A stretch of DNA of 30,100 bases from positions 1 to 30,100 of the forward strand of contig CALKYG010000099.1 in the NCBI GenBank assembly GCA_938003575.1, read 5' to 3'. This stretch comes from an uncultured Alphaproteobacteria bacterium. GTDB lineage: Bacteria; Pseudomonadota; Alphaproteobacteria; Caulobacterales; Parvularculaceae. The translations under genes were made by a program, and so were the position numbers. Positions 15,749 to 24,008 of this stretch are shown here, piece by piece. Under the pieces are notes generated by a model. It saw only the letters and a list, made by a program, of their open reading frames with translations, was not told the origin of the DNA and made no database searches. Within the stretch, counting starts at the first letter, position 1, and each line of letters starts with the position of its first letter.

Positions 15749-16204
15749 ATGTCAGATACGCTCGTCCGCCCGCAGGACAGAACAAAGGCGCCGGATTCCC
15801 ACATGATCTCGCCGTCCGCGCCGGACGCGAAGTCGAAAGCTGCGCCAGTAGATGAGCCTTTGGTTCATCCAGGCGTCGCCAAAACCTACATCGCCATTCA
15901 CGCCGTAGCGTTTGCGGCGCTCTTCCTTACCTTTAGCATCGATGGCGAGGCGCTGTTTATGGTGGCGATTTCGGCGTTCTACTTCCTCATGTATGTCGGA
16001 ACGCCCTACGTCATGGCGCGCGTAGGCAAGAAGCGACTTGATACAAAACACTCATGGTCGAAATTTCTTGAAGAGCCGCATGAAACATTCACCGGCCCCA
16101 TCACTGGCCGTGAAGCGTGGATACAGATTTGCCTCGTTCCCGCGGCGTTGACAGTCGCGCTTGCGGCGATTTGCGCGATTATCGTGGCGGTCCGGTCGGG
16201 CTGA
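15749..16204 (+). CDS. Small membrane protein divergent from nsrR, 151 aa
   Basis: The first 55 residues are hydrophilic and rich in P, K and D. Hydrophobic helices follow at about residues 58-77 and 78-97, with a third at the C-terminus (about 128-148). A polar segment with several aromatic and charged residues (about 100-125) lies between. No known domain is recognised. I chose the ATG at 15749 rather than an upstream frame that would run through the nsrR operator region. The divergent arrangement around the shared elements suggests that it belongs to the NsrR regulon. Its function is unknown. Confidence 0.72.
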   Translation: MSDTLVRPQDRTKAPDSHMISPSAPDAKSKAAPVDEPLVHPGVAKTYIAIHAVAFAALFLTFSIDGEALFMVAISAFYFLMYVGTPYVMARVGKKRLDTKHSWSKFLEEPHETFTGPITGREAWIQICLVPAALTVALAAICAIIVAVRSG

Positions 16205-16646
16205 AACGCAGGCGTCTGACGCCACACACCAAGACACCGCGGAGCCCACTTCAGACCGCCGGCCGGCATCGTCGGCTTAGTTCGAGCGCGTGATTACCGA
16301 CGCGAGCCCCGCCGTCGCCCGTTGCGATCATTCGCTCGGTTCTTCGCGAGGAGATACTCCAAGCTTCAGCGGAAATCCGACAAGTTCGACTGTCGTGGTG
16401 CGTGCTATTGCATTCATTGGATGACGTCGGGCCACGCGGGCAGTCATTTTAATCGATAATGTTGGAGCCCTGCTGATCCGCGCGATTGCCTAAATCGGTA
16501 AGGAGCTTGTGCTGTTTTCACCGCGATCCCAGTGAAGTTGCGTGCGACATTTCCGGCGGCGATGATAGAATTGTGCGCCGCGCCCTCAACCCCGCCGCCG
16601 GATCAAACGACGCCATCGTGTTCGCTCCCGTGAGCGTCCCCCGTCT
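16205..16646. other. Non-coding stretch, no gene recognised
   Basis: The region lies between the 151-aa gene and an IS remnant. Reading frames are short and do not look coding. It is likely scar DNA where the nitric-oxide module was joined to the catabolic module. Confidence 0.4.
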
Positions 16647-16800
16647 TTACGGCCGCTGTAAACTGGAAATTTCCGACATAGCGGGCGGGGGCGCGGAGCC
16701 CGCCCATAGCTCAAGCGTTCCAGCCCGCGTCTGCAAGAACTCGGTTGGCGACTTGTATCCGAGCGCGGAATGCGGGCGCTCGGTGTTGTAATGGATGGGC
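16647..16800 (-). pseudogene. C-terminal remnant of an IS3-family transposase
   Basis: Read on the minus strand, the frame gives IHYNTERPHSALGYKSPTEF, the classic end of IS3-family orfB, followed by about 30 further codons to a TAA at 16647-16649. Nothing upstream matches a transposase, so only the last ~50 codons survive. It differs in sequence from the complete IS3 element at 19028-20294, so it comes from another element. It marks an old insertion at a module boundary. Confidence 0.75.
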
Positions 16801-16921
16801 CGCCGTCAGTCGGATGAGCCGACTGGCGAACTCCGCATTCTTGTCGCTAAAGCTTCCATTTTCCTGCAATCGGCGCCGATCGCGAAACTCTGCGCTAGTT
16901 CCGTTGAAGCCGGCGCCTCGG

Positions 16922-17653
16922 TCATGACTCCCGCCTCGAATTGATCTCGGCGCGATAGCGGGCACGCGTATTGGCGTCTGGAGGGTAAAGTCCCGGTAGT
17001 GCAGCGCCCTTCTTGACCTCCTTGATTACCCAATTTTCAAAGGCTTCCTGTTCGACCGCTTCGGCCGCGACTTCCGGTGCAAGTGCGACTGGCAAAACTA
17101 CGACACCATCATCATCGGCGACAATGATGTCGCCGGGAAATACCGCAACCCCGCCACAGCCGATCGGCTCTTGCCAGCCTGCGAACACCAGACTTGCAAC
17201 GGATGGAGGCGCCGCGACACCTGCCGCCCAGACCGGTAAGCCTGTATCTTTCACACCGGCACAATCTCGAATGGCTCCGTCTGTCACCAGCCCCACCGCA
17301 CCGAGCACAGCCATCCGCAAACTCAGTATGTCGCCAAAAATTCCAGCATCGGTAATACCGCCGGCAGCCGAAGCCACGGCGATCGCTCCCGGCGACATCT
17401 CTTCAATCGCTGCGCGTGTCGAAACGGGTGAGGCCCATGCGGCTGGCGTGGCGATATCTTCGCGCTGCGGAATGAAGCGCAGTGTAAAAGCCGGGCCAAC
17501 AATGCGGCGCTTTTGTTCGCCCGCCACCCGGCTTGCGGAACGAACCCACACATTGCGCAGGCCCCGTGCGACAAGCACGGTTGTCAGCGTCGCAGTCGAC
17601 ACATCACGCAGCGCTGCGAATATATTTTGCATTTCAGCTCTGTCGGCCGACAT
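16922..17653 (-). CDS. RraA-like / HMG-aldolase family protein, 243 aa
   Basis: A member of the RraA-like family, which includes 4-hydroxy-4-methyl-2-oxoglutarate aldolases and related divalent-metal lyases that act late in aromatic or sugar-acid breakdown. The family core is visible: GPAFTLRFIP, GAIAVASAAGG with the following ITDAGIFGDILSLRMAVLGA, the GLVTDGAIRDCAG box with the metal/substrate Arg and Asp, and VFPGDIIVADDDGVVVLP. The length fits. The ATG at 17653 overlaps the SDR stop in a TGATG junction, so the genes are translationally coupled. The specific substrate cannot be told from sequence. It may be an aldolase or decarboxylase acting on the product of the DapA-like and SDR steps. 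Confidence 0.85.
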   Translation of the reverse strand: MSADRAEMQNIFAALRDVSTATLTTVLVARGLRNVWVRSASRVAGEQKRRIVGPAFTLRFIPQREDIATPAAWASPVSTRAAIEEMSPGAIAVASAAGGITDAGIFGDILSLRMAVLGAVGLVTDGAIRDCAGVKDTGLPVWAAGVAAPPSVASLVFAGWQEPIGCGGVAVFPGDIIVADDDGVVVLPVALAPEVAAEAVEQEAFENWVIKEVKKGAALPGLYPPDANTRARYRAEINSRRES

Positions 17654-18438
17654 CACACTGACGCCAACAACCCGCCATCCACCCGGTGGATGGCCCCAGT
17701 AATATATGACGCCGGGCAACCCGCCAAGAAAGCGACCATCGCTGCAAGTTCCTCCGGGCGACCATAACGCCCAACGGGGATTGTTGCGCGGCTGGCGGCG
17801 GAGACTTCATCGACCGAGCGCGATTCGCGCGCCGCACGAGCGGTATCAAGTGCTCGGACGCGATCAGTATCGATCCGTCCTGGCGCCACAACATTAACTG
17901 TGACTCCTTCGCGGGCAACCTCTGCGGCAAGTGTTTTCGACCAACCAACCAGACTAAGGCGCAGCGCGTTCGACATGGCGAGATTGGGCAAAGGCGCGAT
18001 CACGCCCGATGAGGCGGTAGTGATGACGCGGCCCCACCCCGTACGCCGCATAGCGGGCAGGACCCGATCAGTGATCCCGATCACGCTGAGGACCATTGCA
18101 TTAAACTGGTGCGACCACAATTCAGGCGCGGCACCTGCAGCAGTATGCGGCGGCGGGCCGCCAGTGTTGTTGACAAGGATTTCGCAGGGCCCGAACTTTC
18201 CTTCGATCTCGGCGATACGATCGTCGATAAGGCCTAACTGATTCAAATCCCAGACCAGCGGCAGGGCGCGGCCGCCAGTTCGCTCGATCAGCTCGGCGGT
18301 CTCTTGCAAGGCATCAGCTCTGCGCGCTGCGATCGCAACATGAGCGCCTTCAGCCGCCAGCGCGACCGCGATCGCTCTGCCCAATCCACCGCTGGCTCCG
18401 GTCACCAATGCGGTCTTGCCGGCGATCCCCAAGTCCAT
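17653..18438 (-). CDS. Short-chain dehydrogenase/reductase-like protein lacking YxxxK, 261 aa
   Basis: The Rossmann part is normal: the nucleotide-binding motif TGASGGLGRAIA at about residues 14-25, the LVNNTGG box and a C-terminal GAIHRVDGG. The catalytic region departs from the classical pattern. After TASSG, where YxxxK is expected, the sequence is NLAMSNALRLSLVG, so by alignment on the following LVG the Tyr is Ser and the Lys is Arg. A known BKR-like subgroup of SDRs shows this kind of change. The gene may act by a different mechanism or on a different substrate from annotated 3-oxoacyl reductases. The ATG at 18438 overlaps the stop of the DapA-like gene (TGATG). Confidence 0.87.
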   Translation of the reverse strand: MDLGIAGKTALVTGASGGLGRAIAVALAAEGAHVAIAARRADALQETAELIERTGGRALPLVWDLNQLGLIDDRIAEIEGKFGPCEILVNNTGGPPPHTAAGAAPELWSHQFNAMVLSVIGITDRVLPAMRRTGWGRVITTASSGVIAPLPNLAMSNALRLSLVGWSKTLAAEVAREGVTVNVVAPGRIDTDRVRALDTARAARESRSVDEVSAASRATIPVGRYGRPEELAAMVAFLAGCPASYITGAIHRVDGGLLASV

Positions 18439-19027
18439 CACAAAGCTCCCATTTTCGCACGGTTGTCCTTCGCGGCCAGGCGTTCGAGCAGGAAGTCCAC
18501 CTCGCTTTTTGCTGTAGAACTGAGGACCGAACGCGGTGCTCGCTGGTGATCGGAGGCAAGCACGCCACGCCGCATCAGAATATATTTTCGCACCGCAAGG
18601 CCCACGCCTTGCTGGTGTTCGTAGCGCAGAAGAGGCAAGTGGTTATCGAACAGGTCATGCGCGGCGCGCCTGTCTCCTGCGGCCGCTAATTTGACCAACG
18701 CAACCAACATATCGGGGAATGCATAGCCGGTCATTGCCCCATCGGCGCCGCGCTCGGTTTCAAAATCCAGGAATAATCCGCCGTTTCCGCACAGTATGGA
18801 AATATGCCGTATTTCGCCCGCGCGTTCCAATTCTCGCAGCCGGGAAATCTTCTCAAGGCCCGGCCAGTCCTCGTGCTTGAGCATCACGCAGCCGGGATTG
18901 TCTGTCACGATCTGGGCAATCGTTCTGACACTCATCGTTACGCCAGTGACTAACGGGTAATCCTGAATGACGAAAGGCGTGTCTTGCCCAAGGGCGGATG
19001 CAGCCTGCGCAAAATAGCCTATAATCT
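18438..19027 (-). pseudogene. DapA/NanA-family aldolase-like gene, 5' end removed at the IS
   Basis: About 195 C-terminal codons remain of a family that is normally about 300 residues. The frame stays open to the IS3 boundary and reads GYFAQAASAL...VIQDYPLVTG, matching the centre of the TIM barrel. The Schiff-base lysine region VMLKHEDWPG is kept, so the catalytic Lys is present, but the first third, with the substrate-binding N-terminal strands, is missing. The sequence on the far side of the IS does not resume the gene. Members carry out pyruvate-dependent aldol cleavage or dehydration of sugar acids. The gene was probably first in the operon with the SDR and RraA genes, so the whole operon may have lost its promoter. 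Confidence 0.85.
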
Positions 19028-19073
19028 TGGTCTGCCTCCGGGAAAGTGGTCCGATGAATCTGTTAGTTTCGGC
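19028..19073 (+). repeat. IS3 left terminal inverted repeat
   Basis: The inner part shares GAAGTG-x-TCCGA, TTGTTAG-like and CGGC blocks with the reverse complement of the right end. The outer 7 bases agree at all but one position. Confidence 0.75.
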
Positions 19074-19093
19074 TTTGAAAGAGGAGCTGAGAC

Positions 19094-19369
19094 ATGGCGA
19101 AACGAGCCAAGCCGGAAGAAATTATTGCAAAGCTGCGTGAGGTTGAGGTCCGCCTGAGCCGGGGCGAAACGACGGGCCAGGCGGTCCGCGCCATCGGCGT
19201 GACGGAGCAAACCTATTACCGATGGCGCCGTGAATATGGCGGCATGGGCGTCGATCAGGCGCGGCGGCTGAAAGAACTGGAGAAGGAGAATCTGCGTCTG
19301 CGGAAGGCGGTCTCCGACCTGACGCTCGACAAGCTGATCCTTGCCGAGGCCGCCAAGGGAAACTTCTAA
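19094..19369 (+). CDS. IS3-family transposase OrfA, 91 aa
   Basis: The DNA-binding half of the transposase. A helix-turn-helix at residues about 6-50 (AKLREVEVRLSRGE...TEQTYYRWRREYGG) is followed by a leucine-zipper-like coiled coil (LKELEKENLRLRKAVSDLTLDK) for dimerisation. The length is normal. A GGGAAAC heptamer at 19357-19363, in the correct phase four codons from the stop, is a standard slippery site for -1 frameshifting. It can produce the OrfAB fusion that acts as transposase. OrfA alone usually acts as a regulator. Confidence 0.93.
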   Translation: MAKRAKPEEIIAKLREVEVRLSRGETTGQAVRAIGVTEQTYYRWRREYGGMGVDQARRLKELEKENLRLRKAVSDLTLDKLILAEAAKGNF

Positions 19370-20232
19370 GCCCTTCGCGCCGCCGGGCGTGTGTTGACCG
19401 GGTTGTCGATGAGCTTGGCGTTTCCGAACGCCGTGCCTGCGAGACGCTCGGTCAGCACCGATCGACCCAACGTAAAAAGCCGCGCGGCCGGCAGGGCGAG
19501 AAGGCGCTGACAAAAGCGATCATCTTCCTCGCCGAACAGTTCGGCCGCTATGGCTATCGTCGCATCACCGCCTTGCTCCGGCGAGACGGCTGGCATGTGA
19601 ACGAGAAGCGGGTCTATCGAATCTGGCGGCGTGAAGGGCTGAAAGTTCCGCAGAAACAACCGAAACGGGGCCGCTTATGGCTCAATGACGGCTCTTGCGT
19701 GAGGCTCAGGCCACAACACCGAAACCATGTATGGAGTTACGACTTTGTGATGGATCGAACCCATGACGGCAAACCGTTCCGTATGCTGTGCGTCATCGAT
19801 GAGTTCACTCGGGAATGCCTGGCGATCCGTGTCGAGCGAAGGCTTAACGCGAGAATTGTTCTGGAGGTGCTTGCTGATCTGTTCCTCACACATGGTCCGC
19901 CGGATCACATTCGGTCCGATAACGGCCCTGAATTTATCGAGACGGCGTTGCGGGAATGGCTGACGAGGCTCGGCGTCAAGACGCTTTACATCGAGCCGGG
20001 CAGCCCGTGGGAGAACGGCTACTGCGAGAGCTTCAACTCCAAGCTCAGAGACGAGCTGCTTGCCCGCGAAATCTTCTATACGATGAAGGAAGCCAAAACC
20101 CTGATCGAATGGTGGCGCGAGCACTTCAACACGTTTCGCCCGCATTCGTCGCTCGGTTACCGACCGCCAGCGCCAAAGACCATCTTGCCAAGGCCGTTCA
20201 TGCTGCCTTACGTTCAGGGCGTGGCGGCATGA
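19360..20232 (+). CDS. IS3-family transposase OrfB, entered by -1 frameshift
   Basis: The catalytic half, an rve-type integrase core. The acidic triad is visible: D in WSYDFVMDRTHDG, D in IRSDNGPEF and E in NGYCESFNSKLRDELL. The typical end HSSLGYRPP also appears. There is no good start codon near the beginning; the frame is open from before the GGGAAAC slippery site, and translation is expected to arrive from orfA by a -1 slip. If made independently, ATG or TTG codons near 19570 would give only a truncated protein. The sequence is intact with no internal stop, so the element may still be active. Confidence 0.9.
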   Translation, partial: KLLSPSRRRACVDRVVDELGVSERRACETLGQHRSTQRKKPRGRQGEKALTKAIIFLAEQFGRYGYRRITALLRRDGWHVNEKRVYRIWRREGLKVPQKQPKRGRLWLNDGSCVRLRPQHRNHVWSYDFVMDRTHDGKPFRMLCVIDEFTRECLAIRVERRLNARIVLEVLADLFLTHGPPDHIRSDNGPEFIETALREWLTRLGVKTLYIEPGSPWENGYCESFNSKLRDELLAREIFYTMKEAKTLIEWWREHFNTFRPHSSLGYRPPAPKTILPRPFMLPYVQGVAA

Positions 20233-20249
20233 GCGCCACCCCACAACCC

Positions 20250-20294
20250 GCCGAGTCTAACAAATGGCTCGGAGCACTTCGATGGGTCAGGCCA
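20250..20294 (-). repeat. IS3 right terminal inverted repeat
   Basis: The reverse complement begins TGGCCTGACC and contains GAAGTGCTCCGA and TTGTTAG blocks that match the left end. It follows the OrfB stop by 17 bases. Confidence 0.75.
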
Positions 20295-20859
20295 GCACTT
20301 GGGTGGACCTATGCCGCCGGATCGGCTGAACGCGCAGCAAAGTTGTTGGTCGAAGCATATCATTGATGCGTGTATCAATCATTTATATTGCATGAGTTTA
20401 CTCTCTTATTGAACGGCGCAAAATCAACGCCCCAAGTTTAGCGCGTATTCCTGTTGCAAAATTTGGTCATTCCGCAACCGCAGTCGCGCTGCACTGCAAA
20501 AAGTTGTGAGCGCACCGTCGGCGGGGTTACATAATCATTCGCTGGCGTGGCGACTTTCGTGCAACCTGACGCGAACCAGCGAACTCTTCTCCTCGGATTC
20601 TCGGATAGCTCGAAGGGTCAAGCCGACCTAGAATTGCTCCGCACCAACGGCATAACTTTTATGCATGGCTGACAATGCTATTTGAAATGGCAATATTTCA
20701 CCGGGTGCGGAAGCATCGATAGATGGTTGGCAGTGGCAGCTAACCGGATAAGCAGGATAATCGCTTCGCACAGTTTCGTGAAAAAATAAGACGAAGAGCC
20801 TGCCTACCACCCATCCTGCAACAGTAATGTTGCAGATTTCTGAAATGGAGGGGATTTTA
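20295..20859. other. Right flank of the IS and upstream region of the second TonB receptor
   Basis: No gene is recognised in this stretch, and it does not continue the DapA-like gene. It should contain the receptor promoter. An imperfect dyad at 20725-20745 (GGTTGGCAG, 3 bases, CAGCTAACC; 7 of 9 pairs match) is a possible operator for a catabolic regulator. The regulator gene itself is not visible and may have been lost with the 5' part of the aldolase-like gene. Confidence 0.4.
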
Positions 20860-23800
20860 ATGCCTATTAGCAAAATGACCAAAGCGGCATTGTTAACCGG
20901 TGCTAGCTTGTTCATTCCGGCCATCGCCTTTGCGCAGAATGCGGCGACCGATCAACAACAATCATCCGCCACTTCGGACAATGATGTTGTTGTAGTCACC
21001 GGCACACAGATTCAAGGTGCGAAGATTGACGATGTTTTACCGGTCACTGTGGTCGATGAAGAACTGATCGAGGCAATCAATCCGGCTTCGGGTGACGAAT
21101 TGTTCCGGGCGCTGCCGCAAGCCGGCGCAGTCAATTTTAACGAGCAATCCGGAGTAGGCAGCATAAACTTCGCCCGCGGCGATATCGCCTCGATAAACTT
21201 GCGCGAACTGGGCACCGGCAACACGCTGCTCTTGCTCAACGGCCGTCGGATGGCGCTTGACCCCGGCTTCCAGACCGAGCTACTCGTTCCTGTTGTGTCG
21301 CCTGACACGAATACAATAATGCCGGGAAGCGTGCGCCGCGTGGAAGTGCTGCGGGATGGCGCCTCTGCAATCTATGGCGCTGATGCTGTCGCGGGCGTGG
21401 TCAATACCGTGTTGCGCGGCAATCGCGAAGGCGGCTTCCTGCAGGGCGACTTGCGTAAATCTGATGGCATTGATCTTTGGAGCGGCAGTATTCGCGGCGG
21501 TTTCGGTTTCGATTTTAACGAAGGCCGCAGCAATATCACCCTCTATGGCGGCTGGTTTCACGAGAATGGCGTACCGGGTTCTGTGCGGTCCTATTCTGGC
21601 AATGCAGATCGGCGGGGCGATCCACGACTGGTTGGCACTCCTTTTGAGGGCGATTCCAATTTCGACAATCGCTCGTCGCTGTCACCGTGGGGGCAGTTTG
21701 ACATCCAAGGCTCAGGAGCCGCCAGCGCCACAACTATCGGCGACGACGATTTTCAAATTCAACCTAACACCTTAAGCGGCTGCCTGCTGGACCTTGGCAA
21801 TGGCTTATGCGCCGACAATGGCACAACAGTCGATGAACAAATCCGCTTCGACGTCGATAACGAACGCACGCTCTATTCGGACAAGGAGCGCTATAACGCG
21901 TCCATGCTGTTCAATCACGAGTTCAGCGACGAGTTGGAGCTCTATTTCGAGGGATCCTACTATCGGTCGGTCGCCACCCGCCTGATCGAATCTTCCGCCC
22001 TCTTGTCCGCCGTGCCGATCGGCATTTCGCGCAACGCTTATTGGAATCCGTTCGGAGCGGCGCTTTTTCCTGATGGAACACCCAATCCCAACCGGCTGAC
22101 TAGCGGGATCTCCGGCGTGAGCGCGGCCGGTCGAGATGTGCTCCTCGAACGATATCGCGTGGTCGATACTGGACCGAGGGATGGCACGACGTCCAAAAAT
22201 GATTACAGGGCGGTGCTTGGCCTGCGCGGGAATTTCGGTGACTGGGATTTTGATACCGGCTTCGTTTACCATCACGTAGACAAGAGCGATCTTACACGCG
22301 GTCGCATATCCAACACACTGTTGGAGAACCAGATCAACCTCAGCACCCCCGACGCCTACAATCCCTTCAACGGCGGCTGCTTTGATCCATCCTTATCGGT
22401 AGCGGTCGCCAATGGCGATTGCACGCCAAGTCCGCAAGCGGCGCTCGACGCCATCCGCGTGGACGTTTTCCGTAATGGTGAAACCACACTGGCGCTGGCT
22501 GACTTCAAAGTATCTCGGAATGATTTATTCCGCTTACCTGGGGGTGATTTGGGCGTCGCCGCAGGCGTCGAATTTCGCCGGGAAACCTTCATCGATGATC
22601 GCGATCCGCGCCTCGATGGCACGATCACCTACACCAACAGCATTACTGGCGAATTTTTCGGCTCAGACGTCGTCAATTCCAGCCCGTCGCCCGATACGAG
22701 CGGCAACCGCGAGGTGTATTCTGGATACGTCGAAACCTTCGTCCCGCTGGTTTCGGAAGAAATGGGCATTCCGTTTGTTCAGGATCTGAATGTGCAACTG
22801 GCCGGGCGGTTTGAATATTTCTCCGACATTGGCGAAACGGCGATCGTTCCGCGTATAGCGGCATCCTGGACACTGGTCGAAGGGTTGATGCTTCGCGGCG
22901 CATGGTCGCAAGGGTTCCGCGCACCAAATCTGGTGCAAGTAAACGATCTCGGCACAACACGAGTCAACTCACGCGATGATTTTGTCCAGTGCTTCGCGCA
23001 GATCGAGAAAGGTATCATCGCCTCGTTTGATACCTGTGTGGGTCAGGGCACCGTTTCCCTGCGAACCGGGACCAATGTGTTGAAACCTGAAGAGACCGAG
23101 AGCATCAATCTTGGCGCGGTTTTGACGCCAGAATTCCTTCCCGGTTTGACGCTCACCGTGGACTATTGGCGCGTTACCCAGAGCGGCATCGTCGGCGTAT
23201 TCGGCGACGCCAATGCAATCGCGCTTGACCTGTTGCGGCGGCTTAACGGCAGTAGCAATCCCAACGTCATCCGTGACGCGCCGGATACTGACGATATCGC
23301 CCTTTTTGCAGGCACCGGGCTTGATCCGGTCGGCAGCGTATCGCTGGTGCTAGACCCCTATCTGAACCTCGACAACCGAGAGGTAACCGGGTGGGATTTC
23401 GGCATGGCCTGGAATTTGGGCAATCCGCTTGGTATTGGCGATATCGAGATTGGAACCAACGCAGCCTATCTTGACAAGTTTTTCCAATCGCCTGGCGCCG
23501 ATGGTGACGAGTTACTGGCGGCGATCGCCAATGGCGATTTGCCTGACAGTCTGTCAATTGCCAATATCGGCGAGCTGCGCCAACAGAACGGGCGCCCGAA
23601 ATGGCGGTGGACCGCCGATCTCAGCCTCGATTCGGGCCCAGCCAATTTCCGCCTTTTCGCGCAATATATTGGAAAGGTGCTTGATTCCGGCGTGCTGCAG
23701 GATCCGACCGATATCAATGGCAATCCCAACCCCGATCCGGGTTCGTTCTACCCGGTCAGTGACTGGTTTACTATGAATGCATCCATCGGATACGATGTTG

Positions 23801-23955
23801 AATCAGGGCCGCTGGAAGGCACAAACTTCCGCGTGGGAATCAACAATCTCTTCGATGAAGATCCTCCGCTTTCGGACGATGATTTCGGTTTCAACTCACG
23901 ACTGCACAATGCGCGCGGGCGGCAATTCACTTTTCAGGTTCGGAAAAACTTCTGA
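20860..23955 (+). CDS. TonB-dependent outer-membrane receptor, 1031 aa
   Basis: A second, unrelated-looking TonB receptor. The signal peptide ends AIAFAQ at about residue 26, and a TonB-box-like DVVVVTGTQI follows. The plug domain (about 50-190) has LLLLNGRRM and the RVEVLRDGASAIYGADAVAGVVN motif. The barrel ends in FTFQVRKNF with a terminal Phe. This long class is common in sphingomonads and often brings in plant-derived or complex organic substrates. The ATG at 20860 is supported by a TGGAGGGG ribosome binding site; an earlier in-frame ATG lies upstream of that site and is not used. It reads away from the aldolase-SDR-RraA operon and is followed 53 bases later by the esterase, which suggests uptake and first-step hydrolysis of one substrate. 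Confidence 0.94.
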   Translation: MPISKMTKAALLTGASLFIPAIAFAQNAATDQQQSSATSDNDVVVVTGTQIQGAKIDDVLPVTVVDEELIEAINPASGDELFRALPQAGAVNFNEQSGVGSINFARGDIASINLRELGTGNTLLLLNGRRMALDPGFQTELLVPVVSPDTNTIMPGSVRRVEVLRDGASAIYGADAVAGVVNTVLRGNREGGFLQGDLRKSDGIDLWSGSIRGGFGFDFNEGRSNITLYGGWFHENGVPGSVRSYSGNADRRGDPRLVGTPFEGDSNFDNRSSLSPWGQFDIQGSGAASATTIGDDDFQIQPNTLSGCLLDLGNGLCADNGTTVDEQIRFDVDNERTLYSDKERYNASMLFNHEFSDELELYFEGSYYRSVATRLIESSALLSAVPIGISRNAYWNPFGAALFPDGTPNPNRLTSGISGVSAAGRDVLLERYRVVDTGPRDGTTSKNDYRAVLGLRGNFGDWDFDTGFVYHHVDKSDLTRGRISNTLLENQINLSTPDAYNPFNGGCFDPSLSVAVANGDCTPSPQAALDAIRVDVFRNGETTLALADFKVSRNDLFRLPGGDLGVAAGVEFRRETFIDDRDPRLDGTITYTNSITGEFFGSDVVNSSPSPDTSGNREVYSGYVETFVPLVSEEMGIPFVQDLNVQLAGRFEYFSDIGETAIVPRIAASWTLVEGLMLRGAWSQGFRAPNLVQVNDLGTTRVNSRDDFVQCFAQIEKGIIASFDTCVGQGTVSLRTGTNVLKPEETESINLGAVLTPEFLPGLTLTVDYWRVTQSGIVGVFGDANAIALDLLRRLNGSSNPNVIRDAPDTDDIALFAGTGLDPVGSVSLVLDPYLNLDNREVTGWDFGMAWNLGNPLGIGDIEIGTNAAYLDKFFQSPGADGDELLAAIANGDLPDSLSIANIGELRQQNGRPKWRWTADLSLDSGPANFRLFAQYIGKVLDSGVLQDPTDINGNPNPDPGSFYPVSDWFTMNASIGYDVESGPLEGTNFRVGINNLFDEDPPLSDDDFGFNSRLHNARGRQFTFQVRKNF

Positions 23956-24008
23956 AGCAGGCTTCATCTGCCGACGCCAAGCGGGATTGACGACGTCAGG
24001 AGCGGGTT

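Larger units (their letters stand above)
19028..20294 (+). mobile_element. IS3-family insertion sequence, about 1267 bp
   Basis: Two overlapping genes (orfA, orfB) lie between imperfect inverted repeats whose outer ends read TGGTCTG and CAGGCCA. The gene order, the GGGAAAC frameshift signal and the DDE transposase are typical of IS3 (IS407-like) elements. No target-site duplication is visible: the left flank ends ATCT and the right flank starts GCAC. This points to a rearrangement or deletion after insertion. The left junction lies in the DapA-like gene. Confidence 0.85.

Noticed and set aside
20233..20366. Frame running through the IS right end into the flank
   Set aside because: It starts inside orfB in another frame and crosses the inverted repeat, so it is a chance open frame.
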